Source: Orobanche coerulescens
Taxonomy: Eukaryota > Streptophyta > Magnoliopsida > Lamiales > Orobanchaceae
Reading direction: 5' to 3'
Assembly (NCBI GenBank): GCA_033398695.1
Contig: CM065802.1
Location: 208,463,096-208,527,095 of the forward strand
Length of the DNA: 64,000 bases
Both the position numbers and the translations under genes were made by a program. The notes beneath the pieces are model-generated. The model was not told the origin of the DNA. It saw only the letters and a list, made by a program, of their open reading frames with translations, and made no database searches. Positions 46,477-58,579 of this stretch are shown one piece after another; position 1 is the first letter of the stretch; each line of letters starts with the position of its first letter.

Positions 46477-49236
46477 TGTAAAGCCCCAAAAATTTCGAAT
46501 CTCAAATTTTCGTCTAATTTCAAAATTTCCCTATACTTTGTAATAATTCATTTTTTTAAACCTTAACCGATATACTATATGGTATAATTAAATTAAGAAA
46601 TTAGTAACCTAAGTCTATGTTTAAATTGAATAATTGTACACCAAAGAAACTTTCATAAATGATATCACACGTTCCAAATCAATGTTAACAACTGAAAATT
46701 TGTCACTAAACTCCATAAATTTCGGACACTACTCACCCTGCCATAACCGAAAATTTAATGCCCTTAAACCAAAATTAAGACTCTTAATGACCTTCCTTAT
46801 TTGCCTCACATGCTCCCTACAATCTTGGGATGTAATGTGTATAACTTCTGACTCTTCTTCTCCATTCCTATCATTCGGCCAAAACACAAAAACACACACA
46901 CACAAGGCTGCTGCGATTTTCTTCTCTATTAAAGATCAAAGTTGCTGCTGTTCGTGACCCTTAAAAAGTGTTGCTGAAGTCGTGTAATCGTGAATCCTTG
47001 GAGCTTGTTGTTTGGATCGTGATTAGGGTTTGATTCGTGAGGGTTTCGTTCTTGTTCTCTCCTTTATTCGATTCATCATAAGGTATTTCTAATCGATCTT
47101 GAATCTCTTTTCTATTCGACACATGATTTCACGTATAATCTGAATATATAAACTTGAAACCTAATTCGTATACATAATAAGCAAAAATCTGATATGTTCT
47201 ATTCGAATTATATGTTAAAACGTATATAGAAGATCACATAAAATCATAACGATATTGGATGTTTCGATATGTAAATATCGAATCAATTCAACTCATGTTT
47301 CTGATCTGATTTTCTGTGTTATGTGTGTGTCGTGTGTATGATCATCAAAGGCTGGAAACATGTGGGTTACTATATGAATTAAACCAGGTCTTGTGATATA
47401 TATAGGTCTCGTGTGCGTTTGTGTAAGTAAAACGTGTTAAGAATGGTCTAAACCAGTTTTCTGCAGGAGACAGTTTTGAAAAGCTGAATATGTGTGTATT
47501 ATAGATCGAGTTCCATAAGGATTTAATTCTGTACTTTTGCATAAAAACTTGGTTTGATGTCTTATTTAAGTTTTCCAATTGGTTTGAAGGTAATTGGAGT
47601 TGTATTAGTCATGCTTTTGAATTTTACGGGATCATATGTCAAAATCTGAGTTTTAAGAATTTAAATGCAGTCTGGTTTCACGATTTTTCATTTGAAAACT
47701 ATAAGGATTTATGACTTGAAAATTTATAGGAGTTATATTTCACATATTTTCTAAGTTCTGGAATTTTTGCGGATTTTTCCAAAGTGTTTTGATATGCCTT
47801 TGTAACGAATAACTTCTGGGTGTTTCAGCAGTTTACTTTCTGGACAGTCCTATAAAGAGTGATTTTTATTGTGTAATTGTACTAATGAATAAAATCTGAG
47901 AAAATTCAAGTAGACTCCTAAGACATATATGCTGCAGTGGTAATTTTTGTGAATTTTTACTTTGATATCTGGTGTGGTATTAAAGTTCATAAAATGAAGG
48001 CTAAAACATAATAAAACCAGAATATTGTTAGAAGGTTAAGATTGTTGTGATTTTAATATCATTTAATATACTTGAACCCTAAAATGCATTTGAACATTAA
48101 TTATGATATAATTGGTCATATGTTAACCTAATTCCAATAACGAAACTCTAATAAATGGTGTTAAGTAATTAAGAACCCGTTATGACATCATGAGCTAATA
48201 AGCATAAAATAAACCTAATTTGTGTAGATTCGCTGAAGGAGGAGTAAACTCTAATCTTTATATCTTCTGACGTGTTTTGCATTTTGCGGTTGGAGGTATG
48301 GATATTCTTGATACCCCTTCTCTCTACCATTATATCGTTGTTTCGTTTGTTTTGATATTCGTACGGATACTCTTGAACCTTTGATATGATACATTTGATA
48401 TGAACCTTTGATATGAACTTTCATATGATATGCCATTTGAACCCTTCAGTTTGATACCCGAGCCAAGTTCGTTTCCTATCCATGAAGGTAACATGGCCGT
48501 GTCATTGATGTACCAATGTCATGACTCTAGTGTGGTTGAGTGATGTTCCACACCGTCCCATTTTGATATGATATGTGCACTTTACATTTGTTATGGCCAG
48601 TATGATTTGTTCGGGGGCGTATGGATGCATCCTAGGTTCGATTTGTATTTGATTGGATATGATATAATATGTTCGGTGATTGATGCTTGTGTGCAATACA
48701 CGTCTTTCACATGTTCGGGAGTTGATCACTCATGGTCACTATGATATTTGATTTGATTTGTGTTCGGGCTCGTGGTAGATTACTGAATTTTCCTTACTTT
48801 TGATATCCATTTGTTTATAATTCATTCCTTTCCCAATGCACCGTACTTTATATGTTCGTTCCTTATTGTTTGGTTTTGTTAATATATATCTGTCCACTGG
48901 GCTTTTTAAGCTCAGCCGCATTTTCCTTTTCCTGCGGCAGGTATCTAAGCTAGGAGCTGGGGTTGCTTTGGGGTTGAGAGTTGAGCTTGTGGAGACTTTA
49001 CCCTAGTCATCTTAGATTTATTTTGCTATAGTTAGGACATTGTTTAGACTCGGATGATTTGTTTTTCATCCCTTTGGAGTATTTCTTTTCGTTGAACTTA
49101 TGTTTTGGTTTAAGTCACTTCGACTTAACTCCTTTGGATTATTTATGTTTAAGACTTCCGCTTGCGTTTACTTATGTATGTTCTGATATGCCACCATAAT
49201 GTGATGCTTCTACCCTTGTCGGGTTGGGGTGTTACA
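46477..49236 (+). repeat. 5' LTR of element 46477
   Basis: Starts TGTAAAGCCCC and ends GTTACA. It lacks the palindrome array seen in the other families. A hairpin CTGGGCTTTTTAAGCTCAG (48897-48915) is followed by a pyrimidine run and CGGCAG|G (AG 48939-48940). Confidence 0.92.
48897..48941 (+). promoter_or_regulatory. Hairpin and acceptor-like CAG in LTR
   Basis: Stem CTGGGCTT/AAGCTCAG, then a T/C-rich run, then CAG|G. Same order of parts as 3555-3595 with a different stem. Confidence 0.4.
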
Positions 49237-49240
49237 ATTA

Positions 49241-49252
49241 TGGTATCAGAGC
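49241..49252 (+). promoter_or_regulatory. Primer binding site TGGTATCAGAGC
   Basis: Perfect match to the plant initiator-Met primer site, four bases after the LTR end. Confidence 0.95.
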
Positions 49253-49383
49253 TTTAGGTTCGACCTGTAGAGCTTAGGCTATGACCTGTGAGGATTTGGG
49301 TAGACATTAGGTTTCCTTCTGCATATTTTCCTTTCATACTTCATCTTTATTTGACCTTACAAATCATTTTGATGATCAATCAG

Positions 49384-52300
49384 ATGGTGTATACGCGTCG
49401 AAATTCTAATGGGGATGATATCCCTGACTTCGAGGCCATGATAGCCGCTGCTTTAGCTAATGCTCTCCCGAATCTCTCTGCTGAATTGAGGACCAGAATC
49501 GTCGATGACATTAGAAATAGTGCTGGTTCGTCGGGTGGCGGTGCTCCACCTATCGGGATGCATGGTTGGATTGAAAAGTTCACTAAGCTTAAGCCTCTTT
49601 CTTTCCGATCTGCTGCCACCCCCATAAAGGCAGAAGATTGGATCACTCATATGGAGAAGTTGTTCAAAGTCTTGGGTTGCGGTGATGAATTCAAGACGCA
49701 TTTGGCTACCTTCAAGTTGGAAGGTGATGCATTGAATTGGTGGAAGGCGTATGTTATGGCTAAGGAAGAGAACTTTGCTGACACTTGTGCATAGAATACT
49801 TTCCGTGACATCTTCTATAAGCAGTACTTTCCTTTCTCCGAGCAGCAAAGGTATGAGCGCGAGTATGGGGCTATTCATCAGTTGGATCGGGAATCGTCTG
49901 GAGAGTATATGCAGAGGTTTATGAGGTTAGCTAGTTTTGTTGGACCGATTGCGGGTGATGCTCATAGGCAGGTTAGGCACTTTAAGTGTGGGCTGAATAA
50001 GTGGATATTAGACCGGATCGTGAATACTGATTACACTGATGTTGCACTAGTAGCGGACGCAGCCCGCAATATTGAGTTACTTCATGCTGATAGAGGTTCG
50101 AACAAGAGGGACAGGGATGGTGATCGTATTAATTACAGGGGTCGTTAGGACCAGGGTCATGAGCATAGGGGTCTTCAGGACCAGGGTGTTGAGCACAGGG
50201 GTCGCCAGGATCGGGGTTTTGATCAGAGGCGACAGGAGTACAGGGGTCAGGATCAGAGGGTTACTAGTAGAAATGGGAATGACCGTCAGGGTTATGGCAA
50301 CAACAACCAGCGTCAGTACAGGGATCAGTCGACTCGAGGTTCTCAGCAGGGTCGTTCTTCAGATTCTTCGGGTCAGAGGAGGCCTACTGAGACCTTACCT
50401 CCTCCACCTCTCTGTGCTACTTGCGGGAAGCCTTACCCGGGCATTTGTCACAAAGCTACTGGAGGATGTTTCACTTGCGGGTCCACTAATCACAAGGTGA
50501 GGGATTGTCCCCAGGAGAAACGAATTACACCAGTAAACTCCGCTAAGCCAGCTCCTACTATGGGTCGTGTTTATGCTACGATGCGTGATCAGGCAGCAAA
50601 CTTATCAGGTACTATTACCGGCATTCTTTACATTGGTGATCGTACAGTTTTTGCATTATTTGATACTGGTGCCACACACTCCATTATATCTGTTGCATTT
50701 GCCAAGAAACTTAATATGACCCCAACACCACTAACAAATCATATATCCATCTCAACACCAATGAAAAACCATGTACTCATTGAACATGAATATGTGAATT
50801 GTCCCTTACGGTTTGATGACCGCATTCGTCTGGCGAATTTGCTCCCTATTGATATGATCGATTTTGATGTGATTTTGGGCATGGATTGGTTGGCTTTGCA
50901 TAGAGCTACCATTGATTGCCATGCCAGAAATGTGATTTTCGGCGACTTGCATCAGCCTGATTTTATTTATCATGGTTCTCAACCTCTTAAATCTGTTAAA
51001 ATTATTTCTGCCATGAAGGCACAAACCTTGATTTCCCATGGTTGCCAAGGTTTTCTGGCTTCTATTAAAGATACATCTTTGAAGAGTCCTAGTATTGAAA
51101 GTCTTTCTGTCGTACGAGAGTTTCCCGACATTTTCCCCGACGAACTTCCTGGTATACCTCCTGCTAGGGAAGTTGAGTTTGGCATTGAGTTGATCCCAGG
51201 TGCTGAACCTATTTCCAAAGCTCCGTACCGTATGGCGCCCTTAGAGTTGAAGGAGTTGAAGGAACAGTTACACGAACTCTTGGAGAATGGTTTCATCCAA
51301 CCCAGTGTCTCTCCTTGGGGTGCACCTGTTCTGTTTGTTAAGAAGAAGGATGGAAGTATGCGACTGTGTATAGACTATCGTGAGCTTAACCATATCACAA
51401 TCCGTAATCGTTATCCTCTTCCGCGTATCGATGATTTGTTTGATCAATTGCAAGGGGCTAAGTTCTTTTCGAAAATCGATTTGAGGTCCGGTTATCACCA
51501 ATTACGTGTGAAGGAGCAAGATGTTCCTAAGACCGCGTTCCGTACCCGATATGGTCACTACGAGTTTTTGGTTATGCCCTTCGGTTTGACAAACGCTCCC
51601 GCTGTATTTATGGATCTTATGAATCGTGTATTCCACGAGTATCTCGACAAGTTCGTTATTGTCTTCATTGACGACATTCTTGTTTATTCCGAGACTGAAG
51701 GAGATCATGAGCAACATCTCCGGATTGTTTTGGAGACTCTTCGGCAGCAGAAGTTGTATGCCAAGTTGTCGAAGTGTGAGTTTTGGCTAAAGCAAGTTGC
51801 ATTCCTTGGCCATATTGTATCCGCAGATGGCATCCCCATGGATCCATCTAAGGTTGAGGCTATCACCAAGTGGCCGAGACCTACTATTGTGACTAAGGTT
51901 AGGAGTTTTCTGGGACTTGCTGGCTACTATCGACGTTTAGTTGAGGGTTTCTCACGGTTACCGTTACCTTTGGCGCAACTGATGAGGAAGGGTGAGAAGT
52001 TTTTTTGGACGGAGGAACGCGAGCATAGTTTCGAAGAGTTGTAACAGAGATTGGTGTCGGCTCCTATTTTGACTCTTCCATCTGGTTCTGGGGGCTATCA
52101 GATTTATAGTGACGCGTTGAAGAAGGGTTTAGGCTGTGTCCTTATGCAGCACGGTAAGGTGATTGCTTACGCTTCGAGGAAATTAAAACCTTATGAATAG
52201 AATTATCCTACTCATGATCTAGAGTTGGCTGCGGTGGTTTTTGCTTTGAAGATTTGGAGACACTACTTGTATGGCGAATCATGTGATATCTTTACTGACC

Positions 52301-53994
52301 ACAAGAGTCTCAAGTATATCTTCACCCACAAGGAACTTAACATGAGACAAAGAAGGTGGTTGGAACTCCTTAAGGATTATGATGCGAATATTCAATATCA
52401 TCCGGGCAAGGCGAATGTTTTTGCCGATGCGCTTAGCCGGAAGTCTGGTATGATTGCTAGTTTAGAGATTGATCCAAGGGTTCTTCATGATTTAGAACTT
52501 TTGGATGTTGAATTTTGTGTATGAGGTTATGACGGATATTGGGCTAGTATGAAGATAGAATCCAATCTTATACTACGGATTAAGGAAGCTCAAAAGGATG
52601 ATGGTGAGCTTTGGGCTGTGGTTCAGAATGTCCAGGAGGGTAAGCAGTCGGAGTTCAGAGTAGATGACTCTGGTGTGGTATGGTTTGAAAATCGACTTTG
52701 TGTTCCTAACGATCCTGATTTGCGTGAGGCTGTGCTGTCAGAGGCCCATAGTTCCCCATTCACTATCCATCCTGGTTCTACCAAGATGTACAGGGATCTT
52801 AAGCAACACTTTTGGTGGAACGGCATGAAACAGGATGTAGCCTTGTATGTTGCTAGGTGTATGAATTGCCAGCAGGTCAAAATCGAACATCAGAGGGTTA
52901 GTGGTTTGCTGCAACCGTTAGATATCCCTACTTGGAAGTGGGATGAGATTTCCATGGACTTTGTTACTAGTTTACCTCTTACTCGGAAAAGACATGATGC
53001 AATTTGGGTAGTCGTCGATCATCTAACCAAATCTGCCCATTTGTTACCTATTCGTATGAATTTTCGTGTTAGTAGATTGGCGGAAATTTTTCAACAGGAT
53101 ATTGTTAGACTTCATGGTACTCCGACATCTATCGTGTCAGACAGAGATCCGCGGTTTACTTCTCGTTTTTGGAAAAGCCTACAGAAATCTTGGGGTACAC
53201 ATCTTAAGTTTAGCATGGCTTTTCATCCATAGACAGATGGTCAGTCAGAAAGGACCATTCAGACTTTAGAAGACATGTTGAGGTCATGTGCTTTGGAGTG
53301 GACGGGAAGTTGGGACGAATACTTGTGCTTGGTGGAGTTTGCTTATAATAATAGTTGGCATGCTAGCATCAATGCAGCACCGTATGAGCTTTTATATGGG
53401 AGGAAATGTAGAGCACCCATTTGTTGGAACGAGGTAGGTGAACGTGTGATCGAGGGGTCGGAACTTATTCAAATCACTAATGAGAAAGTGGCTGTAGCCA
53501 AGGAGAAGCTGAAAGAGGGTCGCACTCGACAGAAGAGTTATGCTGATAAGCGTCGACGTGACTTGGAGTTTCAGGTCGGGGATCATGTATTTCTGAAAGT
53601 ATCGCCGTTCAGAGGTGTGAAACGTTTTGGGATCAAAGGGAAGCTTAGTCCTCGATTCATTGGACCGTTCGAAATTCTTGATCGTATTGGGGAGGTTTCT
53701 TATCGCTTGGCTCTACCTCCTCAGTTATCACATGTTCATAATGTCTTTCATGTATCTCTTCTGAGGGGATACAATTATCATCCGTTGCATGTGGCGTCTT
53801 ATCCTTTTGATCAGATTCAGCCTGATATGTCTCTTTCTGAGGAACCCGAAGCTATTTTGGATCGACAAGATAGGGTCATGAGAAACAAAGTCATTCCATT
53901 TGTTAAGATTCTTTGGAAGAATCACCCAGAGCGTGAAGCAACCTGGGAGACCGAGGAATCGATGCGAACAAGTTATCCTCATTTCTTTTCGTAG
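49384..53994 (+). pseudogene. Full-length Tekay gag-pol with six in-frame stops and no frameshift
   Basis: The ATG at 49384 opens a single frame to the TAG after 53991. Stops at 49792, 50146, 52042, 52198, 52522 and 53230 interrupt it, but every segment is in the same frame. Parts: gag domain (about 49590-50000), Gln/Arg/Gly repeats, CCHC knuckle [14 protein letters not shown] (about 50470-50510), protease D-T-G (50662-50670), RT with catalytic Asp pair (51670-51675), RNase H (about 52110-52440), integrase H2C2 finger (about 52745-52875), integrase D-D-E codons at 52957, 53140 and 53248 (35-residue spacing), chromodomain (about 53855-53990). Catalytic residues are kept. Two stops fit Gln-to-TAG and one Trp-to-TAG change, typical of methylated-cytosine decay; two others replace likely Lys codons. 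Confidence 0.92.
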
Positions 53995-54051
53995 TCTGGT
54001 ACGTATCTATTTCGTTTTCAATTCAATTTTCGAGGACGAAAATTTTCTTTT

Positions 54052-54065
54052 TAGAGGGGAAGAGT
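54052..54065 (+). promoter_or_regulatory. Polypurine tract
   Basis: TAGAGGGGAAGAGT before the 3' LTR at 54066. Confidence 0.85.
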
Positions 54066-55749
54066 TGTAAAGCCCCAAAAATTTCGAATCTCAAATTTTC
54101 GTCTAATTTCAAAATTTCCCTATACTTTGTAATAATTTATTTTTTTAAACCTTAACCTATATACTATATGGTATAATTAAATTAAGAAATTAGTAACCTA
54201 AGTCTATGTTTAAATTGAATAATTGTACACCAAAGAAACTTTCATAAATGATATCACACGTTCCAAATCAATGTTAACAACTGAAAATTTGTCACTAAAC
54301 TCCATAAATTTCGGCCACTACTCACCCTACCATAATCGAAAATTTAATGCCCAATTAAACCAAAATTAAGACTCTTGATGACCTTCCTTATTTGCCTCAC
54401 ATGCTCCCTACAATCTTGGGATGTAACGTGTATAACTTCTGACTCCTCTTCTCCATTCCTATCATTCGGCCAAAACACAAAAACACACACACAAGGCTGC
54501 TGCGATTTTCTTCTCTATCAAAGATCAAAGTTGCTGCTGTTCGTGACTCTTAAAAGGTGTTGCTGAAGTCGTGTAATCGTGAATCCTTGGAGCTTACGTG
54601 AGGGTTTCGTTCTTGTTCTCTCCTTTATTCGATTCATCATAAGGTATTTCTAATCGATCTTGAATCTCTTTTCTATTTGACACGTGATTTCACATATAAT
54701 CTAAATATATAAACTTGAAACCTAATTCGTATACATACTAAGAAAAAGTATGATCTGTTCTATTCGAATTATATGTTAAAACGTATAGAGAAGATCACAT
54801 AAAATCATAATGGTATTGGATATTTCGATATGTAAATATCGAATCAAATCAACTCATGTTTCTGATCTGATTTTCTGTGTTATGTGTTTGTCGTGTGTAT
54901 GATCATCAAAGGCTGGAAACATGTGGGTTAATATATGAATTAAACCAGGTCTTGTGATATATATAGGTCTCGTGTGCGTTTGTGTAAGTAAAACATGTTA
55001 AGAATGGTCTAAAACAGATTTCTGCAGGAGACAGTTTTGAAAAGCTGAATATGTGTGCGTTATAGCTCGAGTTCCATAAGGATTTAATTTGTACTTTTGC
55101 ATAAAAACTTGGTTTAATGTCTTATTTAAGTTTTCCAATTGGTTTGAAGGGAATTGGAGTTGTATTAGTCATGCTTTTGAATTTTACGGGATCATATGTC
55201 AAAATCTGAGTTTTAAGAATTTAAATAGTCTAGTTTCACGATTTTTCGTTTGAAAACCATAAGGAGTTATGACTTGAAAATTTACAGTAGTTATATTTCA
55301 CATGTTTTCTAAGTTCTGGAATGTTTTTGGATTTTTCCAAAATGTTTTGATATGCCTTTGTAATGAATAACTTATGGGTGTTTCAGCAGTTTACTTTCTA
55401 GACAGTCGTGCAAAGAGTGATTTTTATTGTGTAGTTGTACTAATGAATAAAATCTGAGAAAATTCAAGTAGACTCCTAAGACATATATGCTTCAGTGGTA
55501 ATTTTGGTGAATTTTTACTTTGATATTTGGTGTGGTATTAAAGTTCATAAAATGAAGGCTAAAACATAATAAAACCAGAATATTGTTAGAAGATTAAGAT
55601 TGTTGTGATTTTAATATCATTTAATATACTTGAACCCTAAAATGCATTTGAACATTAATTATGATACAATTGGTCATATGTTAACCTAATTCCAATAACG
55701 AAACTCTAATAAATGGTGTTAAGTAATTAAGAATCCGTTATGACATCAT
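54066..55749 (+). repeat. 3' LTR of element 46477, interrupted
   Basis: Near-identical to 46477 onward by eye, with a short deletion near 54596 relative to the 5' LTR. Stops at 55749, where the copia LTR begins. Confidence 0.92.
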
Positions 55750-56184
55750 TGTTAGGAATACTTGTTAGATTTTGATGATGTCATTAATATAAATTCAAAT
55801 GTTTATTACTTGGCAAAAATGTAAGGAAGAACCAAATGAGTATCTTCCATAGGCCAAATAATGTTAAGTGTAAAACTTGGCAAAATGTAAGGAAGAACCA
55901 AATGAGTATCTTTTATAGGCCAAAAATAAATTAGGCTAAAAACGGCTAAGTACTAAAGATCAACTGAGTTCATCAGAGAGGTACAGCCGAGTCAAGTCAG
56001 AGTAGTTCTGGTCAACAAAAATCATGAGGGATGTTTGACCAGACTGCAGTCAAGATACCTCAGACAAGTCATCTGATCAGACAAGTCCTAAACAGTGAAC
56101 ATCAGAGAGGTCCAGACTGCAGAGAAGTTAACTTCACATCAGCCTAGTCGAGATCAGCCAAGTACTCCAAGTCCACGTCAGCAT
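55750..56184 (+). repeat. copia LTR, 5' end, plus orientation
   Basis: TGTTAGGAATACTTGTTAG and the internal ~60-bp direct repeat with GAAGAACCAAATGAGTATCT match the LTR ending at 12303, which is in the opposite orientation. It is a second, independent member of that copia family, cut at 56184 by the next element. Confidence 0.8.
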
Positions 56185-56518
56185 TGTAACACACCCGATA
56201 TATTCAGGAATATTATAGCGCCGTAAATCCTTTACATAAGGATTTACAAGGCTGAAGAATTGAACAGACATTAAAAGGTACTAACGAATGGAAATAACGG
56301 AATTAAGATACAACAGTTCTTACCAAATACTGAAAGTACAATTGTTCAACAGGAACTCAACAATACATCACCAAATTCAAATCCATCACAAATGACTTCG
56401 TACTCGAGTACTTATTGAAATAACCAGTAAACAACCGACAAATAAACCCGGCCGAAACATCACTCTGCACCCTCGTCGTCATGCAGCTCTAGTGGTTGTT
56501 TTCCCGCTCTCCTGGATC

Positions 56519-56552
56519 CTGAACATAAACAAAATGTTCACCCCCGAAGGGG
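56519..56552 (-). promoter_or_regulatory. CCCC/GGGGG hairpin and acceptor-like CAG (left LTR)
   Basis: The minus strand has CTAACCCC (56549-56552), GGGGG (56541-56545), then a T-rich run and TTCAG|G (CAG at 56521-56519). Confidence 0.45.
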
Positions 56553-57113
56553 TTAGCACAACGATGCTAGTACAAGTACCACAATATATTATTCATATCT
56601 CACGAAGAATAATAACGTAAACGACAAAATACCAACGAGTCTTCTCCTACAAGAAAACTCATAAATGACATACACAACTAATAATCACAACATGATATCA
56701 TAACATACACATGGTAATTCCGTCGATCCAGCGTTCACTGCCTAGAACTCACGATGATCCCGTCAGACCAACCCGTGGTGGAAAAACCCGTCCGATGATC
56801 CAGCGCACGCTAGCATAGATCCCCCGATGATCCCGTCGGACCAACACGAGGTGGACATACAATAACGACATACATGCACGACAATATGTATAACAACAAT
56901 ACATAAAACAATTAAGGTACTTGCCTCGATTTGAAGATAAGAACAACACTTCCACGAAAATGAACACTCGAAGGTCGTCCTCCTCAATCAATCACGTAAC
57001 AAGACCAAACCTTAACAAAAGAAATGATATAGGATTTATCTCATGTCGTACGAATGTTTAACAATTCGATTTACGGCCAAAAGTTCATAAAATCCAATCT
57101 GCCTGAACTGCTT

Positions 57114-57330
57114 AGCGCACGCTAAGTACTCTGTGTAGCGTGCGTTAAGTCTGCTCGATAGCGCACGCAAACAACAAAGCCTAGCGTACGCTAACTATGT
57201 ATGGTCAGTACTTCACTGATCAGTCGACTGACTCATCTGATGGCTTAGCGTACGTTACGTACCAAACGTAGCGTACGCTAACTCGTGCTCGATAGTGCAC
57301 GTTAATCTATATAGCTTAGCGTGCGCTATT
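57114..57330 (-). repeat. Downstream palindrome array
   Basis: Seven or eight TTAGCG(C/T)(A/G)CGCTAA-like palindromes. In element sense it lies about 800 bp downstream of the TATA box, so this LTR has a second array outside the promoter. Confidence 0.7.
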
Positions 57331-58134
57331 CTGCATGGCGATCACGAGCAAGAACTTCTCGCCATGATCGAAACAATGAAATCTTCCGTGATACTTCATG
57401 TTACTTCCATGAATATCATGTACATACGATTATGAATGATCTTACGGATAACAACAACTTCGGATTCAAGGATACATATACCATATAAACCATATTCCAT
57501 TTCGACTACAATTCTTCATATGACGATTCGAAAAGCTTAACGGTTGATATCAACACCTTTACATCAATCAATATTATCATGCTGAAGTTGTTTAACATTC
57601 CATCTATACTAGATAAATCCTTCCATGATCAATCCTTTAGATTTATCTAACAATAATGATGTTAAAGTCAAGTCCAAGATTGCTATGAAGTCATCTAATA
57701 GATTCGGTTTACCAATGATAGAAGCTTCCTTTGCATCTTCAATGTAATAAGATTCGAATCATGATGATCATAATCAAGGCACTTAAGACTTAATATCAAT
57801 ATTCCAAACATGATATACTTTGGATAAATCACTTATGAAAATCAATATCTCGTTACTATGATCATCCAATTCTTTAAAATCCAACTCTAAGTCTGGAGAT
57901 AGGTTGAACATACCTTAATATGATGAAAATCACTGAACCGCAAGGTATAATCCGACTCCGGTTGGTTGTATGCCACTCCAAGGTGCTATTCCACTTCAAT
58001 GATTACTCCCAAGTGATAACCAATATATAAACACCAACAATATGTGTTCTAAGTATGTAGGAGGTTTATCTCAGCTCTCTGGCCTCTCAGGAATGCATAA
58101 GGGACGAGTAAAATGTAAGCCAAAACGAGTTGTC

Positions 58135-58395
58135 CCATTTATAATATTCTGCATTTTAACAAGTTAGCGCACGCTACTAAGCATTCCTTAGCGTGCGCTA
58201 ATAATGGTTGACTTCAGAATTGTCCGGGTTCGTCCACGGGAATCTTATCCGGACCCATGTCCCGGCTGGCGCATGTGCTAGCCGTCCCGCTCAATAATTG
58301 AGTCCTTAGCGCACGCAACTCCTACCTGCATAGCGTGTGCTAATAATATCCCGATAGCGCGCGTTAAGATACATTCTTAGCGTGCGCTATCACGA
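58135..58395 (-). promoter_or_regulatory. Palindrome array and TATA box
   Basis: The minus strand has GTAGCGTGCGCTAAC (58177-58163) followed after about 16 bp by ATTATAAATGGG. Further palindromes or half-sites extend to 58395. Confidence 0.6.
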
Positions 58396-58544
58396 GGTTG
58401 CATGAACAATTTTGCATGCTTCTATACTTATGTACAATGATATCAATGCATGAAATATCATACTCCAATAATCACAACCACAAATCCGAATAATACAGGG
58501 TTTGAATATAGATGAATTACACCGTAATAAATCCGGATATTACA

Positions 58545-58562
58545 TACTCTCCTACTAAAAAA
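58545..58562 (-). promoter_or_regulatory. Polypurine tract (minus strand)
   Basis: The minus strand reads TCTTTTTTAGTAGGAGAGTA before TGTAATATCC; weaker than in the other elements. Confidence 0.6.
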
Positions 58563-58579
58563 GAGTTTCGTCCCGAAAC

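Larger units (their letters stand above)
46477..55749 (+). mobile_element. Tekay-type chromovirus with gag-pol in one frame, 3' LTR interrupted
   Basis: LTRs start TGTAAAGCCCC; the 5' LTR is 2760 bp and ends GGTGTTACA. It has a perfect Met primer site, a full-length gag-pol of 4.6 kb and a polypurine tract. Its 3' LTR is cut at 55749 by a copia LTR. Domain order and chromodomain indicate Tekay. It lies in the palindrome array of the gag-only element's 3' LTR. Confidence 0.93.
56185..58544 (-). repeat. 3' LTR (left copy) of element 56185
   Basis: Contains the hairpin/acceptor motif (56519-56552), two GATGATCCCGTC(A/G)GACCAAC modules (56751, 56824) and two separate GTTAGCG(C/T)(A/G)CGCTAAC palindrome arrays (57114-57330 and 58163-58395). 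A TATA box lies between them at about 58135-58149 on the minus strand. Confidence 0.92.
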
